Below, piece by piece: positions 8,400-17,549 of a stretch of 40,065 nucleotides of DNA; position 1 is the stretch's first letter; every line of letters starts with the position of its first letter. The position numbers and the translations under genes were made by a program. The stretch lies in assembly GCF_001642835.1 (NCBI RefSeq), contig NZ_LXEI01000024.1, positions 1 to 40,065 on the forward strand, written 5' to 3'. The stretch comes from Pseudotamlana agarivorans. GTDB lineage: Bacteria > Bacteroidota > Bacteroidia > Flavobacteriales > Flavobacteriaceae. The notes under the pieces were generated by a model. It worked only from the letters and a program-made list of their open reading frames with translations. It had not been told where the DNA came from and did not search any database.

Positions 8400-10127
8400 A
8401 TGAAAAAAATAAAAGTTATTATTCTGGTATTATTTCCATTTTTTTATTGGGGATGTTCAGATTTAACACTAGTGCCAGAGGATTCTTTAAGTCCAGATAC
8501 TTTTTTTTCCTCTGCAGAGGAACTCGAGCTTTGGACGAATCAATTTTATCTGCAACTAGCTGGTGCCAATGGCTCAGTTGGATCAAATTCAGATGTTAAT
8601 ATAGATATAACTTTAGGGTCTTTAATGGAAGGTAGACGCGATGCTTCTAGTGAAGATGGATGGACCTGGGATAGATTAAGAGCTATAAATTATTATCTGC
8701 AAAATTCGTCTAACTGTCCAGATGAAAACGCTAGACAAAACTACGATGGAGTTGCTTATTTCATGCGGGCATATTTTTATTTTATAAAAGTAAGACGATA
8801 TGGAGATGTGCCTTGGTACAATCAAGTTCTTGGTTCTGCTGATGATAAGCTCCTTTTTAAGCCGCGAGATGATCGTGGTTTTGTAATGGATAAAGTTATA
8901 GAGGATCTAGATAACGCAATTGATCTACTTCCAACTTCAAAAAGTGCTGTTAGGGTTACTAAATGGACAGCATTAGCTTTAAAGTCAAGAGTAGCATTGT
9001 ACGAGGGAACATTTCGTAAATATCATGGATTAAATGATTCTGAAAAATATTTACAATATGTAGTAGATGCGGGGTTAGAGTTTATTCAAAATAGTGGATA
9101 TTCTATTTACAATGAAGGAGCAGAACCTTATAGAGATTTATTCATAAGCGATGTTGCTATCGATCAAGAGGTTATTTTATCAAGAGTATACAGCTCTGTC
9201 GCTTTGGTAATGAATAGTGTGCAATTTGGTTTAGAAAGAGATAAACAGGGCTTTACCCGAAATTTTGTAAACCACTATTTGATGAGTAATGGAGAGCCTT
9301 TTAGCTCGGAACCTGGATGGGAAACTATGATTTTTCCAAATGAAACCAAAAATCGAGATCCTCGTTTAGCGCAAACTATTTTAACTCCAGGTTATGTTCA
9401 AAGAGGAGCTTCAACATCAACCATAAATTCACTTTCTTCATTAACAGGTTATCAAAGTATAAAATTTGTATCTACTTCAGATTATAATGGTAACAATAAA
9501 GGAGTCACAGATTGGCCATTGTTTAGAACTGCGGAAGTATATCTCAATTATGCCGAAGCGAAAGCAGAATTGGGAACAATAAGTCAAACAGATTTAGATA
9601 TGACTATTAATGAGCTTCGTGCTCGTGTAAACATGCCAAATTTAATTTTATCTTCAGCAAATTCAACACCAGACCCCTTTTTAATCTCCTATTATACAAA
9701 TGTAACACAAGGAGATAACAAGGGTGTTATTTTGGAGATTCGTAGGGAACGTACTATTGAGTTGGTTTTAGAAGGATACCGGGAATATGATTTACTAAGA
9801 TGGAAAGAAGGACAGCTGTTTGCTCAACCATTTTACGGCTGTTATTTTCCAGATTTAGGTAATTATGATATGGATAATGATGGTTCTGACGATTTAGTTA
9901 TTTGGGCCGGGACACCAGAATCTATAACAGGAGGAACAAGTTTAGAAGCTGGCGTTGATTTGATTCTATCTGATGGCACCTCAGGATATATTTTCGCTTA
10001 TCCAAACAATAATTTAATATGGGAAGAAGACCGAGATTACTTATGGCCGATTCCCGCAGACGAACGTGTACGTTCAAGAGGAGTTTTAACCCAAAATCCA
10101 GGTTGGACAGACAGCACAGGGTTTTAG
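8400..10127 (+). CDS. SusD/RagB-family surface lipoprotein
   Basis: A 575-residue outer-membrane lipoprotein that caps the SusC barrel and captures ligand. The signal peptide ends at a lipobox with Cys19 (FYWGCSDLTLVPED), followed by the usual SusD start (DSLSPDTFFSSAEELE). TPR-like helices are visible (YDGVAYFMRAYFYFIKVRRY, ALALKSRVALYEGTFRKY), and the C-terminal half carries the typical FRTAEVYLNYAEAKAELG, IRRERTIELVLEGYREYDLL and WPIPADERVRS motifs. It is translationally close to susC (17 bp gap). A hairpin lies just after its stop codon, before the first EEP gene. Confidence 0.95.
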   Translation: MKKIKVIILVLFPFFYWGCSDLTLVPEDSLSPDTFFSSAEELELWTNQFYLQLAGANGSVGSNSDVNIDITLGSLMEGRRDASSEDGWTWDRLRAINYYLQNSSNCPDENARQNYDGVAYFMRAYFYFIKVRRYGDVPWYNQVLGSADDKLLFKPRDDRGFVMDKVIEDLDNAIDLLPTSKSAVRVTKWTALALKSRVALYEGTFRKYHGLNDSEKYLQYVVDAGLEFIQNSGYSIYNEGAEPYRDLFISDVAIDQEVILSRVYSSVALVMNSVQFGLERDKQGFTRNFVNHYLMSNGEPFSSEPGWETMIFPNETKNRDPRLAQTILTPGYVQRGASTSTINSLSSLTGYQSIKFVSTSDYNGNNKGVTDWPLFRTAEVYLNYAEAKAELGTISQTDLDMTINELRARVNMPNLILSSANSTPDPFLISYYTNVTQGDNKGVILEIRRERTIELVLEGYREYDLLRWKEGQLFAQPFYGCYFPDLGNYDMDNDGSDDLVIWAGTPESITGGTSLEAGVDLILSDGTSGYIFAYPNNNLIWEEDRDYLWPIPADERVRSRGVLTQNPGWTDSTGF

Positions 10128-10148
10128 TCAGTATTACTTCCTTAGAAA

Positions 10149-10178
10149 CTGTTTTAAAGGAATACACTTCCTAAACAG
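10149..10178 (+). other. Intercistronic hairpin after susD
   Basis: CTGTTT and AAACAG, extended by AGGAA and TTCCT, form an 11-bp stem with a 3-base bulge and a 5-base loop. It lies 22 bp after the susD stop and 44 bp before the next gene. No T-run follows, so it looks less like an intrinsic terminator than a 3'-end protecting or processing structure that could keep susCD mRNA above downstream genes. Confidence 0.45.
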
Positions 10179-10221
10179 ATTAAAATATAAGAATGATTTT
10201 AAAAAAAAAATACTATTAGAT

Positions 10222-11196
10222 ATGTTATCAAATATTATTAAAAAACTATTATATATACTTTGTATAAGTGTTCTATGGAACTGCAGCAGTGAATCTGATG
10301 GTGGAGATGGCAACCTACCTATTATCCCAGAAAAAAGTTCTAAGACCTATACAGAAGCTACTAGTTTGGCAGACGTACTGAATGTTATGACGTATAATGT
10401 ACTAAATGATAAAGGTCAAACAGGTTCTAGACAGTGGTCAACTAGGCGGGTAAGTTTAGTAAACTTAATAAATAGGCATAACCCAGATTTTATTGGCGTT
10501 CAAGAAGCTTTTTTACATCAGACAAAATTTATTAAAGACCAAACATCCCTTAGTTACTTTGGTTATGGTACGGAAAGTGGTAAATCTGAAAGCAATTCTC
10601 CTGCTCCAGACGAAATTTTAAATCCTATTTTTTATAACTCTGATCGTTTTGTACTTCTTGAAAAAGGTGTCTTTTGGCTTTCAAACGAGCCTGATACACC
10701 TAATGTTGGATTTGGCGAAGGCACGAGTGATACACATTTTAGAAATTGTGTGTGGGGAAAATTTAAAGAAAATGTTGAAAACAGCAAATTTATTTACATT
10801 TTCAATAACCATTTTTCATTAAATGATGATATCCGCAAACAACAGGCAACGCTACTGATGAATAAAGTTGAAGATATTATTAAGGAAGGTTCAAGTGTTA
10901 TTGTACTTGGTGATTTTAACTCAGATCCCAATCGGGACACCTCATATAATATATTAACTAACAAAATTATGCCAACTCATTTTATTGATTCCAAAAATGT
11001 GTCTCAAACCTCACCTAGCGGACCTTCGTATACAAAAACGGGTATGGAAGTAGGTCCACTTACTTCAGGTGAGAAAATAGATCATGTTTTTACTAGGAAT
11101 GTAACTTCGTGTAGTGCCTATAAGGTTATTACAGATTATGAAGGTAATTATTATCCTTCGGATCATTTTCCAGTATTAACAACTTTATCGCTATAA
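10222..11196 (+). CDS. EEP-superfamily phosphohydrolase/nuclease lipoprotein
   Basis: A 324-residue endonuclease/exonuclease/phosphatase (DNase I/synaptojanin-like) protein anchored as a lipoprotein (signal ending VLWNC, Cys21, then a Ser/Asp/Gly linker). The metal-dependent active site is complete: Asn59 (MTYNV), Glu95 (GVQEA), His197 (NNHFS), Asp231 and Asn233 (LGDFNSDP), Asp287 (KIDHVF) and the Asp314-His315 pair (PSDHFPV). The fold cleaves phosphodiester or phosphomonoester bonds in DNA, RNA, inositol phosphates or sphingolipids. The sequence does not say which. It is first after susCD, and a second EEP gene (13187) lies two genes on. Their pairing suggests complementary substrates or compartments. 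Confidence 0.9.
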   Translation: MLSNIIKKLLYILCISVLWNCSSESDGGDGNLPIIPEKSSKTYTEATSLADVLNVMTYNVLNDKGQTGSRQWSTRRVSLVNLINRHNPDFIGVQEAFLHQTKFIKDQTSLSYFGYGTESGKSESNSPAPDEILNPIFYNSDRFVLLEKGVFWLSNEPDTPNVGFGEGTSDTHFRNCVWGKFKENVENSKFIYIFNNHFSLNDDIRKQQATLLMNKVEDIIKEGSSVIVLGDFNSDPNRDTSYNILTNKIMPTHFIDSKNVSQTSPSGPSYTKTGMEVGPLTSGEKIDHVFTRNVTSCSAYKVITDYEGNYYPSDHFPVLTTLSL

Positions 11197-11259
11197 TGAA
11201 TAAACAAATAAGTTCATAAAAAAGTTAAAATTAATAGTCTAGAAAACAAAAAACTAAAC

Positions 11260-13173
11260 ATGAAAGAATTACTTAAAAATATAATACTAATATTGGTTGT
11301 TGCGTTAGCCATTTTTAGTTGTGAAGATGATGTTGTACCAATTGAAGCTAAAAGGTTGGTTGTTGAAAACATTGAATTTCAAGTGGCACATGAGAAAGTA
11401 CAGTTGTCTTGGGATAAACCAAGTAAGGGTAACCCTATTGGGTATAGAGTTTATGTGTCTGATGCATTGGTAGCTGACCTTGATAAAAGCATCAGTACAT
11501 ATGAAATTACAGGTTTAGAGGTTAATACAGAGCATGAAATTTGGGTTGAATCAATAATTAGTGAAGATGAAAATTCTTTAAAAGTTCCAGTTTCTGTTTT
11601 TATACCAGATGAACTTAACCTTCAAGTATATCCAGGGAATAAATTTGTTATTGCAAGATGGGAAACACCTAATAGATCAAATATTAGTGGATATTATTTA
11701 TCATGGACTCCTAATGGTGAATCAGGAGTGCTACTGAATGCAAGTACCTCAACTTATCAAATTAAGGAGCTTGAGAATTTGGAAGAATATACTGTAACAT
11801 TATCAGTTGTATATGACGATATAGCTTCTTCAGTTGAGGTCATCTCTCAAGCTACACCAGGTCCGGTAGAACCTTTTACCACAAGTGAACTTACTATGAG
11901 CGGTGAAAAAATAGACTTTATATATAACCCTGCATTTTTAAGTGCAAATACCGCTGTGTCATGGGCATGGAATTTTGGAGATGGGATTACTTCTGAATTG
12001 GAAAATCCAAATCATACTTATGATACACCTGGTATTTACACTGTAAATATGACAGTAACAGATGATAGTGGACTGGCTTATGTGACTGAGCAAGACTTAT
12101 ATGTCTGGGGTGTAAAGTGGACTTTTGAAATTGGCTCAGAAGTAAGACCACAAGCTCCTGCATTGGCAGATGATGGTACTATTTATATAAGCGCTAGAAG
12201 TGATAATAAGCTTTATGCCATTAACCCTAATGGTACTTTGAAATGGGAATATGATGAGTTTACAGACTATTCATATGCATCGGCTTCAATTGGATCAGAT
12301 GGAATTATTTATATAGCTAATAGGGATGATAATTTACATGCCATAAACCCAGATGGTACACAAAAATGGTTGGCTTCAATTGATAATAATGTTAATTACT
12401 CCACTCCAGCAATAGCTAATGACGGTACTTTATATGTAGGATCTGATGAGGATAATTTATACGCCATAAACCCAGATGGTAGCAGAAAATGGATTTTTGA
12501 AACGACAAATAATGTAAAATCATCACCAGCAATAGGTGCCGATGGTACTATATTTTTTGCCTCTGATGATGATAATTTCTACGCATTAAATCCTGATGGA
12601 ACAGAGAAATGGTCGGCCAATATTGGCGGTAACTCCCAATTATGTCCAGCTATTGATTCTGATGGGACCGTAATTGTTGCGGTTAGTCAAGGAGGTACTG
12701 ACGGTTCTGTTTATGCTTTTAATCCAGATGATGGGTCTATAAAATGGCATCTTCCAACATTTGGAAGAATAGAAGTAAGTTCACCGGTAATCGCTAATGG
12801 AACTGTATATGTAGGAACTAAAGATTCTAATAACCTGTTGGCGATTAATGCATCAAATGGAAGCTTATTGTGGACATTTACTGTTGGTGGAATTATTGAC
12901 AGTTCACCTGCTGTAGACAAAAACGGAACTATTTATTTCGGTTCTGCAGATAATTATTTTTATGCTATTAACCCAGATGGAACTTTAAAATATAAATATC
13001 TAACCGGTAACAGGATATGGTCTGGAGTATCCATAGGAGATGATGGCACAGTATATATCGGAGCATATGATGGTAAACTTTATGCATTTGAAATGTTTGC
13101 AGAAGGTTTGGCAGAAGATGCATGGCCAATGCGCGGAAAAAACAATAAGCATACATCTAATGTTAAAGACTAA
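11260..13173 (+). CDS. Lipoprotein with FN3-like, PKD and eight-repeat PQQ-type beta-propeller domains
   Basis: A 637-residue lipoprotein with lipobox at Cys21 (AIFSCEDD). Two fibronectin-III-like modules occupy about 30-200 (VQLSWDKPSKGNP, ITGLEVNTEHEIWV, then IARWETPNRSNISGYYLSW). A PKD domain lies at about 205-285 (WAWNFGDGITS, PNHTYDTPGIYTVNMTVTD). Residues about 290-630 hold eight repeats of roughly 42 residues with the core DGTIYI...LYAINPDGTLKW, which suggests one eight-bladed propeller of the PQQ/BamB type. PQQ-ligand and dehydrogenase residues are not apparent, so a binding or scaffold role is more likely than oxidation. It sits between the two EEP enzymes and may present substrate or organise the surface complex. 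Confidence 0.85.
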   Translation: MKELLKNIILILVVALAIFSCEDDVVPIEAKRLVVENIEFQVAHEKVQLSWDKPSKGNPIGYRVYVSDALVADLDKSISTYEITGLEVNTEHEIWVESIISEDENSLKVPVSVFIPDELNLQVYPGNKFVIARWETPNRSNISGYYLSWTPNGESGVLLNASTSTYQIKELENLEEYTVTLSVVYDDIASSVEVISQATPGPVEPFTTSELTMSGEKIDFIYNPAFLSANTAVSWAWNFGDGITSELENPNHTYDTPGIYTVNMTVTDDSGLAYVTEQDLYVWGVKWTFEIGSEVRPQAPALADDGTIYISARSDNKLYAINPNGTLKWEYDEFTDYSYASASIGSDGIIYIANRDDNLHAINPDGTQKWLASIDNNVNYSTPAIANDGTLYVGSDEDNLYAINPDGSRKWIFETTNNVKSSPAIGADGTIFFASDDDNFYALNPDGTEKWSANIGGNSQLCPAIDSDGTVIVAVSQGGTDGSVYAFNPDDGSIKWHLPTFGRIEVSSPVIANGTVYVGTKDSNNLLAINASNGSLLWTFTVGGIIDSSPAVDKNGTIYFGSADNYFYAINPDGTLKYKYLTGNRIWSGVSIGDDGTVYIGAYDGKLYAFEMFAEGLAEDAWPMRGKNNKHTSNVKD

Positions 13174-13186
13174 TTATCTCATAAAT

Positions 13187-14065
13187 ATGCCTGTATTGAA
13201 GAAAATATTTTTATTAATTATATTGGTACTAACGATCCCTGTTACACTTCAAGCCCAGGATTATCGTATAGCTTCATACAATTTGAGGTATGATAATGAT
13301 GGAGATAGGCCTGACAATGCTTGGGAAGATAGATTCCTACATATTACGGAAGTAATAGCAAATCACGACTTGGATGTATTCGGTATACAAGAAGGGCTTT
13401 TTGAACAGCTTTCTGATTTGTTAAAGGCTATGCCAAATTATGAATATACAGGGCTTGGTAGAGAAGGAGGTAGAAAAGGTGAACATTCTGCAATATGGTA
13501 CAAAAGAGAAAAATTTATTTTATTGGATTCAGGTGACTTTTGGTTATCAGAAACTCCAGAAAAACTAAGCAAGGGTTGGGATGCCGCATTCGAAAGGTTA
13601 TGCAGTTGGGCGAAGTTTCGTGATAGAAAAACAGGTTTTATATTTTACTTTTTTAATTCCCATTTTGACCATAAAGGCGATACGGCACGAACAAATAGTA
13701 TCCATCTTATTTTTGAACAGTTAACGAAGATAGCAGGAGAAAATCCCGTTATACTTACTGGAGATTTTAATATAGGACAACGTAGTAGGTGGTATGCTGA
13801 GTTTAAAAAACATCTAAAATTGAGTAATGCTTACGATACAGCTCTTGAATTAAGTAATGAAAATATAGGAACTTTTAACGGTTTTGGAAAAGTGAAACAA
13901 ACCGATGAAAGGATTGATCACATTTTTTTATCAAAAGACTTCACGGTAAATACCTATCAGCTGGATCTAGTTACGTATTCAAACGGAAAGTTTCCTTCTG
14001 ATCACTTCCCAATAATATTGGATATAGAACTTAATAACGGGAAAGCGAGTTCCATGGCTAAATAG
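13187..14065 (+). CDS. Secreted EEP-superfamily phosphohydrolase/nuclease
   Basis: A 292-residue endonuclease/exonuclease/phosphatase protein with a cleavable Sec signal (residues 1-24, ending TLQAQ) and no lipobox. Key residues are present: Asn32 (SYNLRYDN), Glu69 (GIQEG), His159 (NSHFDH), Asp193 and Asn195 (TGDFN), Asp244 (RIDHIF), Asp272-His273 (PSDHFPI). The longer frame from 13040 would overlap the upstream gene by 134 bp and hide the signal peptide, so ATG 13187 is chosen, 13 bp after the preceding stop. It resembles the small Bacteroidota EEP hydrolases often annotated as endonuclease or sphingomyelinase-like, without a known substrate. Unlike its lipoprotein relative at 10222 it should be soluble in the periplasm or secreted. 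Confidence 0.9.
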   Translation: MPVLKKIFLLIILVLTIPVTLQAQDYRIASYNLRYDNDGDRPDNAWEDRFLHITEVIANHDLDVFGIQEGLFEQLSDLLKAMPNYEYTGLGREGGRKGEHSAIWYKREKFILLDSGDFWLSETPEKLSKGWDAAFERLCSWAKFRDRKTGFIFYFFNSHFDHKGDTARTNSIHLIFEQLTKIAGENPVILTGDFNIGQRSRWYAEFKKHLKLSNAYDTALELSNENIGTFNGFGKVKQTDERIDHIFLSKDFTVNTYQLDLVTYSNGKFPSDHFPIILDIELNNGKASSMAK

Positions 14066-14306
14066 AATATAAAAACATCATTGATGTCTCAAATTCTGTA
14101 CAATGGATTTTAGTAGCAGGGGCATCATAAATATATTTTTTTTAATAAGATCTGGAGTTGTGGTTGGTTTGATGATGGATAAAACCTAGGAAAATACCGA
14201 AAACAACATCAGGATGCCTTGTTAAAAAATATAAAACTCTAAAGAATTATTATTAATAAAACTTGTTGGTTTTAAGTTTTTTGTAAAGTGCTAAAATGAT
14301 TTAAAT

Positions 14307-15146
14307 ATGAAAAAAACAATTATGAATAAGTATATATACTTGTTGTTCTGTTTGGTGCCAAGTGGGCTTATAGCCCAAATATACGTGGCTAGCGGAACTG
14401 AAATACACTATTCTGGAGGTGCTTTTGTTTCTGGTGTTATTAATAATAATAATGGAGGGACATTCTCTATTAGCGCGGATTTTGAACATGATGATAAAAA
14501 TTACGTTAATGGGGAACTTGAAATTACCGAAGGAGGAACTTATGACATTTCAATTGGTCCATCAGCAGAAGAGAGGGCACCTAGCATAGTTACTACCGGA
14601 GCGGCAACGGTATTTTACAGTGCAACTACAGATCCAGCCATAGGTCGTAATGAAATGGTAAATCTTGCTTCTCCAATGATATTGGCAGATAATGAAGTTT
14701 ATACTTTTACGGGAAATGTATCCGTGTTTTCAGCAACTCCTTTATCTGAAACCCAATATAATAAAGAGTCATATATTTCAACGCCTGAACTAGTATATTG
14801 GTCTGGAAGTGAATGGAATAATTTGTTTTCTAATGTCGCTAGTTTTGCAGCTAAAACACCAACTTTAGGCAACCAAGACATAAATTTAAAAGGTTTTTCG
14901 GTAACTCCTAACCCTGTAAATAGTTCAACCAATACACTAAGCTATCAATTGCCTAATGGCATAGAACAATTAAGTATAGATATCTATGATGTTAGAGGCA
15001 AAAAAATACAAACCTATTATGATGTTCCTGTTTATATGGGGGCTAATTCCTTAGTGAAACCTAAAGTTAATCAAGGAATGTATTTAATGCGCTTTAATTT
15101 CAACAAAGGACAACAGTATGTTATAAAAAAAATAGTCATAGAATAA
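14307..15146 (+). CDS. T9SS-sorted secreted protein of unknown function
   Basis: A 279-residue protein with a signal peptide (ending GLIAQIY) and a C-terminal T9SS type A sorting domain of about 80 residues (GFSVTPNPVNSSTNTLSY, IDIYDVRGKKIQTY, QGMYLMRFNF, VIKKIVIE). The middle is low-complexity and beta-rich (EIHYSGGAFVSGVI, GELEITEGGTYDISIG), with no enzyme motif. ATG at 14325 is an alternative start that also gives a good signal peptide. A 241-bp gap before it may hold an independent promoter, and the next gene follows 41 bp downstream. Confidence 0.75.
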   Translation: MKKTIMNKYIYLLFCLVPSGLIAQIYVASGTEIHYSGGAFVSGVINNNNGGTFSISADFEHDDKNYVNGELEITEGGTYDISIGPSAEERAPSIVTTGAATVFYSATTDPAIGRNEMVNLASPMILADNEVYTFTGNVSVFSATPLSETQYNKESYISTPELVYWSGSEWNNLFSNVASFAAKTPTLGNQDINLKGFSVTPNPVNSSTNTLSYQLPNGIEQLSIDIYDVRGKKIQTYYDVPVYMGANSLVKPKVNQGMYLMRFNFNKGQQYVIKKIVIE

Positions 15147-15187
15147 TATAAATACCAGTAGAGGTTTTTAAATCAAAAATAAGAATA

Positions 15188-16096
15188 ATGAAAAAAGTAA
15201 TTGCAACCATGTTTACTGTAACAACCTTAACGGCTTTTGCTCAAGTAGGAATAGGTACAGAGACTCCACATGCTTCAGCAGCATTAGAGGTAAGTTCAAC
15301 AAATAAAGGTTTTTTACCACCACGTTTAACAGAAACACAAATGAATTCCATTGCTTCTCCTGCAGAAGGCTTAATAGTATTCTGTTTCGATTGTTCTCCT
15401 AAAGGCATCTATTTTTTTAATGGATCAAATTTTGCGAGCATTTCGAATACAGGTTTGGAAACTGGTTTGGCTTCAGGTGAAGTATTAAGCACTACAGGCA
15501 AAATATGGTTAGATAAAAATTTAGGAGCTAGACAAGTTGCGATATCAAGCTCAGATTTTAATGCGTATGGTGATTTATATCAATGGGGTAGATCTGCTGA
15601 TGGCCATCAAGTAGTAATAAGAGATACTTCAATATTGCCAAATGATTCTATGCCTGCAGTTGGATCTTCAGGAACTATAGCTACAATAGCTACTAGTTCA
15701 AACCCCGGACATGGAGATTATATTCTTACAACATCTGGTACAGATAATAACTGGGCGAATTATGGCAATGAAGATGATTTATGGCAAAATGGTTTCAACG
15801 ATCCATGTCCAACAGGTTATAGATTACCAACAGAAGCAGAGTTAGGAAATGAAAGATTGCACTTTTCAACCAATAATGCTTCAGGAGCTTTTAACAGCCC
15901 TTTAAAGTTGCCTACTGCTGGAGCTCGTATATATAATGATGGATTACTTAATAATGTTGGTGTTACTGGTCGTTATTGGAGTAGTACTGTTGATGGAGTT
16001 ACATCACGCAATTTACGTATTACAGCTAATGATGCCTACACATCGAGCTATCCTCGTGGGGCAGGCTTTTCTGTACGTTGTATTAAGGATGAATAA
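15188..16096 (+). CDS. Secreted FISUMP-domain protein
   Basis: A 302-residue secreted protein with signal peptide ending TAFAQ. Residues about 20-85 form a Bacteroidota surface module (VGIGTETPHASAALEVSS, KGFLPPRLTE, PAEGLIVFCFDCSPKGIYFF) with a CxxC at Cys66/Cys69. Residues about 100-302 match the Fibrobacter succinogenes major paralogous (FISUMP) domain: KIWLDKNLGARQVA, DLYQWGRSADGHQ, NDPCPTGYRLPTEAEL, RYWSSTVDGVTSRNLRI, RGAGFSVRCIKDE. FISUMP proteins are surface-associated and probably bind ligands. No enzymatic role is established. The N-terminal module recurs in the esterase at 17550, with a TlpA-like gene between them. Confidence 0.8.
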   Translation: MKKVIATMFTVTTLTAFAQVGIGTETPHASAALEVSSTNKGFLPPRLTETQMNSIASPAEGLIVFCFDCSPKGIYFFNGSNFASISNTGLETGLASGEVLSTTGKIWLDKNLGARQVAISSSDFNAYGDLYQWGRSADGHQVVIRDTSILPNDSMPAVGSSGTIATIATSSNPGHGDYILTTSGTDNNWANYGNEDDLWQNGFNDPCPTGYRLPTEAELGNERLHFSTNNASGAFNSPLKLPTAGARIYNDGLLNNVGVTGRYWSSTVDGVTSRNLRITANDAYTSSYPRGAGFSVRCIKDE

Positions 16097-16143
16097 GCGT
16101 AGATATCATAATTCGATTAAAGTCATAACAAACTAACAACTTG

Positions 16144-17493
16144 ATGAATATTTTTCTTACACTACCATTAATAGTTACATTATTATCACTTTCTTCACCT
16201 ACTAATACTTTCTCCGGTAAATTAACGCATCATGCTAATCAGGAATTAACTTTAACAGGCTTTGATTATTACGAAAGTTTTGTGCTATCAAAAGACAAGA
16301 TAGATGATAATGGCAGTTTTAATTTAGAATATCCAGAAAATTATAAAGGGATGGCTATTCTTACCACACAAGATAATAACAGTTTAGTGGTTTCTTTAAA
16401 CGAACCCAATATCGTTTTAAATGGAACACATCTTAAAGCGATAGATAGTATAAATTTTTTAAACAGTTTTGAAAATAGACAACTTATAGCTTTATCTAAT
16501 AGTTACAATTATAATTCAAATATATATAAAGCGTGGAGGTATTTATTTCCAATTTACAAAAAAAAGGAGCTATTAGGATTAGATGGGCAACAAGAGCTTG
16601 CAAAGCTTATTGAAGAAGAGCTTAATCGCATAGAAACCTTAGATAGAGAAGCTATAAAAAATTTACCAAAAGAAAGCTATTTGCGTTGGTTTGCTCCATT
16701 ACGTAATCTAGTTAATGATATGCCAAAAAGTGTGTTTAATTATAATGAGAAAATTCTACAGTACATTCAACAGTTTAGGGAAATAAATTTCAACAATCCT
16801 AAGTTTAAAACTTCTGGTTTGTTCAAAGAATTAATAGAAGGGCACTATATGTTATTAGAAAACATGGGGCAACCTTTAGATAGTGTCATTATTCAAATGA
16901 ATACAAGCACAGATTATTTAATAAAAAACTTAGAAGGTAATGATGCTTTGCTAAATGATATTACAAATCAGTTGTTTTTCTATTTTGAAAAACGAAGTAT
17001 GTTTAAAGCATCTGAGCATTTAGCAGTATCTATGCTGTCAAATAGTCAATGTCATTTAACAGACGATCAACTAAAAAAGTATGAAGCTTACCGTAAACTA
17101 AAGGTAGGAAATACAGCTCCAGAAATTACTTTTACGGATGGCACCAAACTAAGTAACTATAATAAAAATACTTTGTTGGTATTTGGTGCTAGTTGGTGTC
17201 CATTATGTAAAAAAGATGCTTGGAAACTACTTAATTATTTTGAAGATTGGAAATCTAAAGGTTTAGAGGTAGTATATATATCAATGGATACAGATAAAGA
17301 ACTTTTCAAGACAGCATATAGCGATGCTCCTTGGCAAATTTATAGTGATTATAAAGGTTGGGAAAGTCAAGCTGTTAAAGATTACTATATAACTGGTACA
17401 CCAAGTTACTTTTTATTAGATAAAGAACAAAAAATATTAGTAAGACCTATATCATTAGAGCAAGTGGATACATGGCTTAAGTATAAAATTTGA
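16144..17493 (+). CDS. TlpA-like thiol:disulfide oxidoreductase with N-terminal extension
   Basis: A 449-residue secreted or periplasmic protein. The last about 130 residues are a thioredoxin fold (GNTAPEITFTDGTKLSNY, LLVFGASWCPLCKKDAW with Cys352 and Cys355, cis-Pro loop in TGTPSYFLLD). The first about 320 residues resemble the DUF4369-type extension of Bacteroidota TlpA/ResA proteins (SGKLTHHANQELTLTGFDYY, then an alpha-helical middle). The start is placed at ATG 16144 rather than the TTG one codon before it. The N-terminus is a plausible signal peptide (IFLTLPLIVTLLSLSSPT). Lying between two secreted proteins that share a CxxC module, it may reduce or isomerise their disulfides. That role is inference. 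Confidence 0.85.
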   Translation: MNIFLTLPLIVTLLSLSSPTNTFSGKLTHHANQELTLTGFDYYESFVLSKDKIDDNGSFNLEYPENYKGMAILTTQDNNSLVVSLNEPNIVLNGTHLKAIDSINFLNSFENRQLIALSNSYNYNSNIYKAWRYLFPIYKKKELLGLDGQQELAKLIEEELNRIETLDREAIKNLPKESYLRWFAPLRNLVNDMPKSVFNYNEKILQYIQQFREINFNNPKFKTSGLFKELIEGHYMLLENMGQPLDSVIIQMNTSTDYLIKNLEGNDALLNDITNQLFFYFEKRSMFKASEHLAVSMLSNSQCHLTDDQLKKYEAYRKLKVGNTAPEITFTDGTKLSNYNKNTLLVFGASWCPLCKKDAWKLLNYFEDWKSKGLEVVYISMDTDKELFKTAYSDAPWQIYSDYKGWESQAVKDYYITGTPSYFLLDKEQKILVRPISLEQVDTWLKYKI

Positions 17494-17549
17494 TTTTAGA
17501 ATCATAAAAAAATAAACAAGTACTTAAATATTAATTTTACTACAATACT

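Noticed and set aside
11260-13173. PQQ-dependent dehydrogenase
   Set aside because: Propeller repeats are present, but the PQQ-binding and catalytic Asp/Glu context and the haem domains are not visible; the N-terminus is FN3/PKD.
13040-13186. Longer N-terminus for the second EEP gene starting inside the propeller gene
   Set aside because: It overlaps a well-supported gene, has no domain similarity, and hides a clear signal peptide beginning at ATG 13187.
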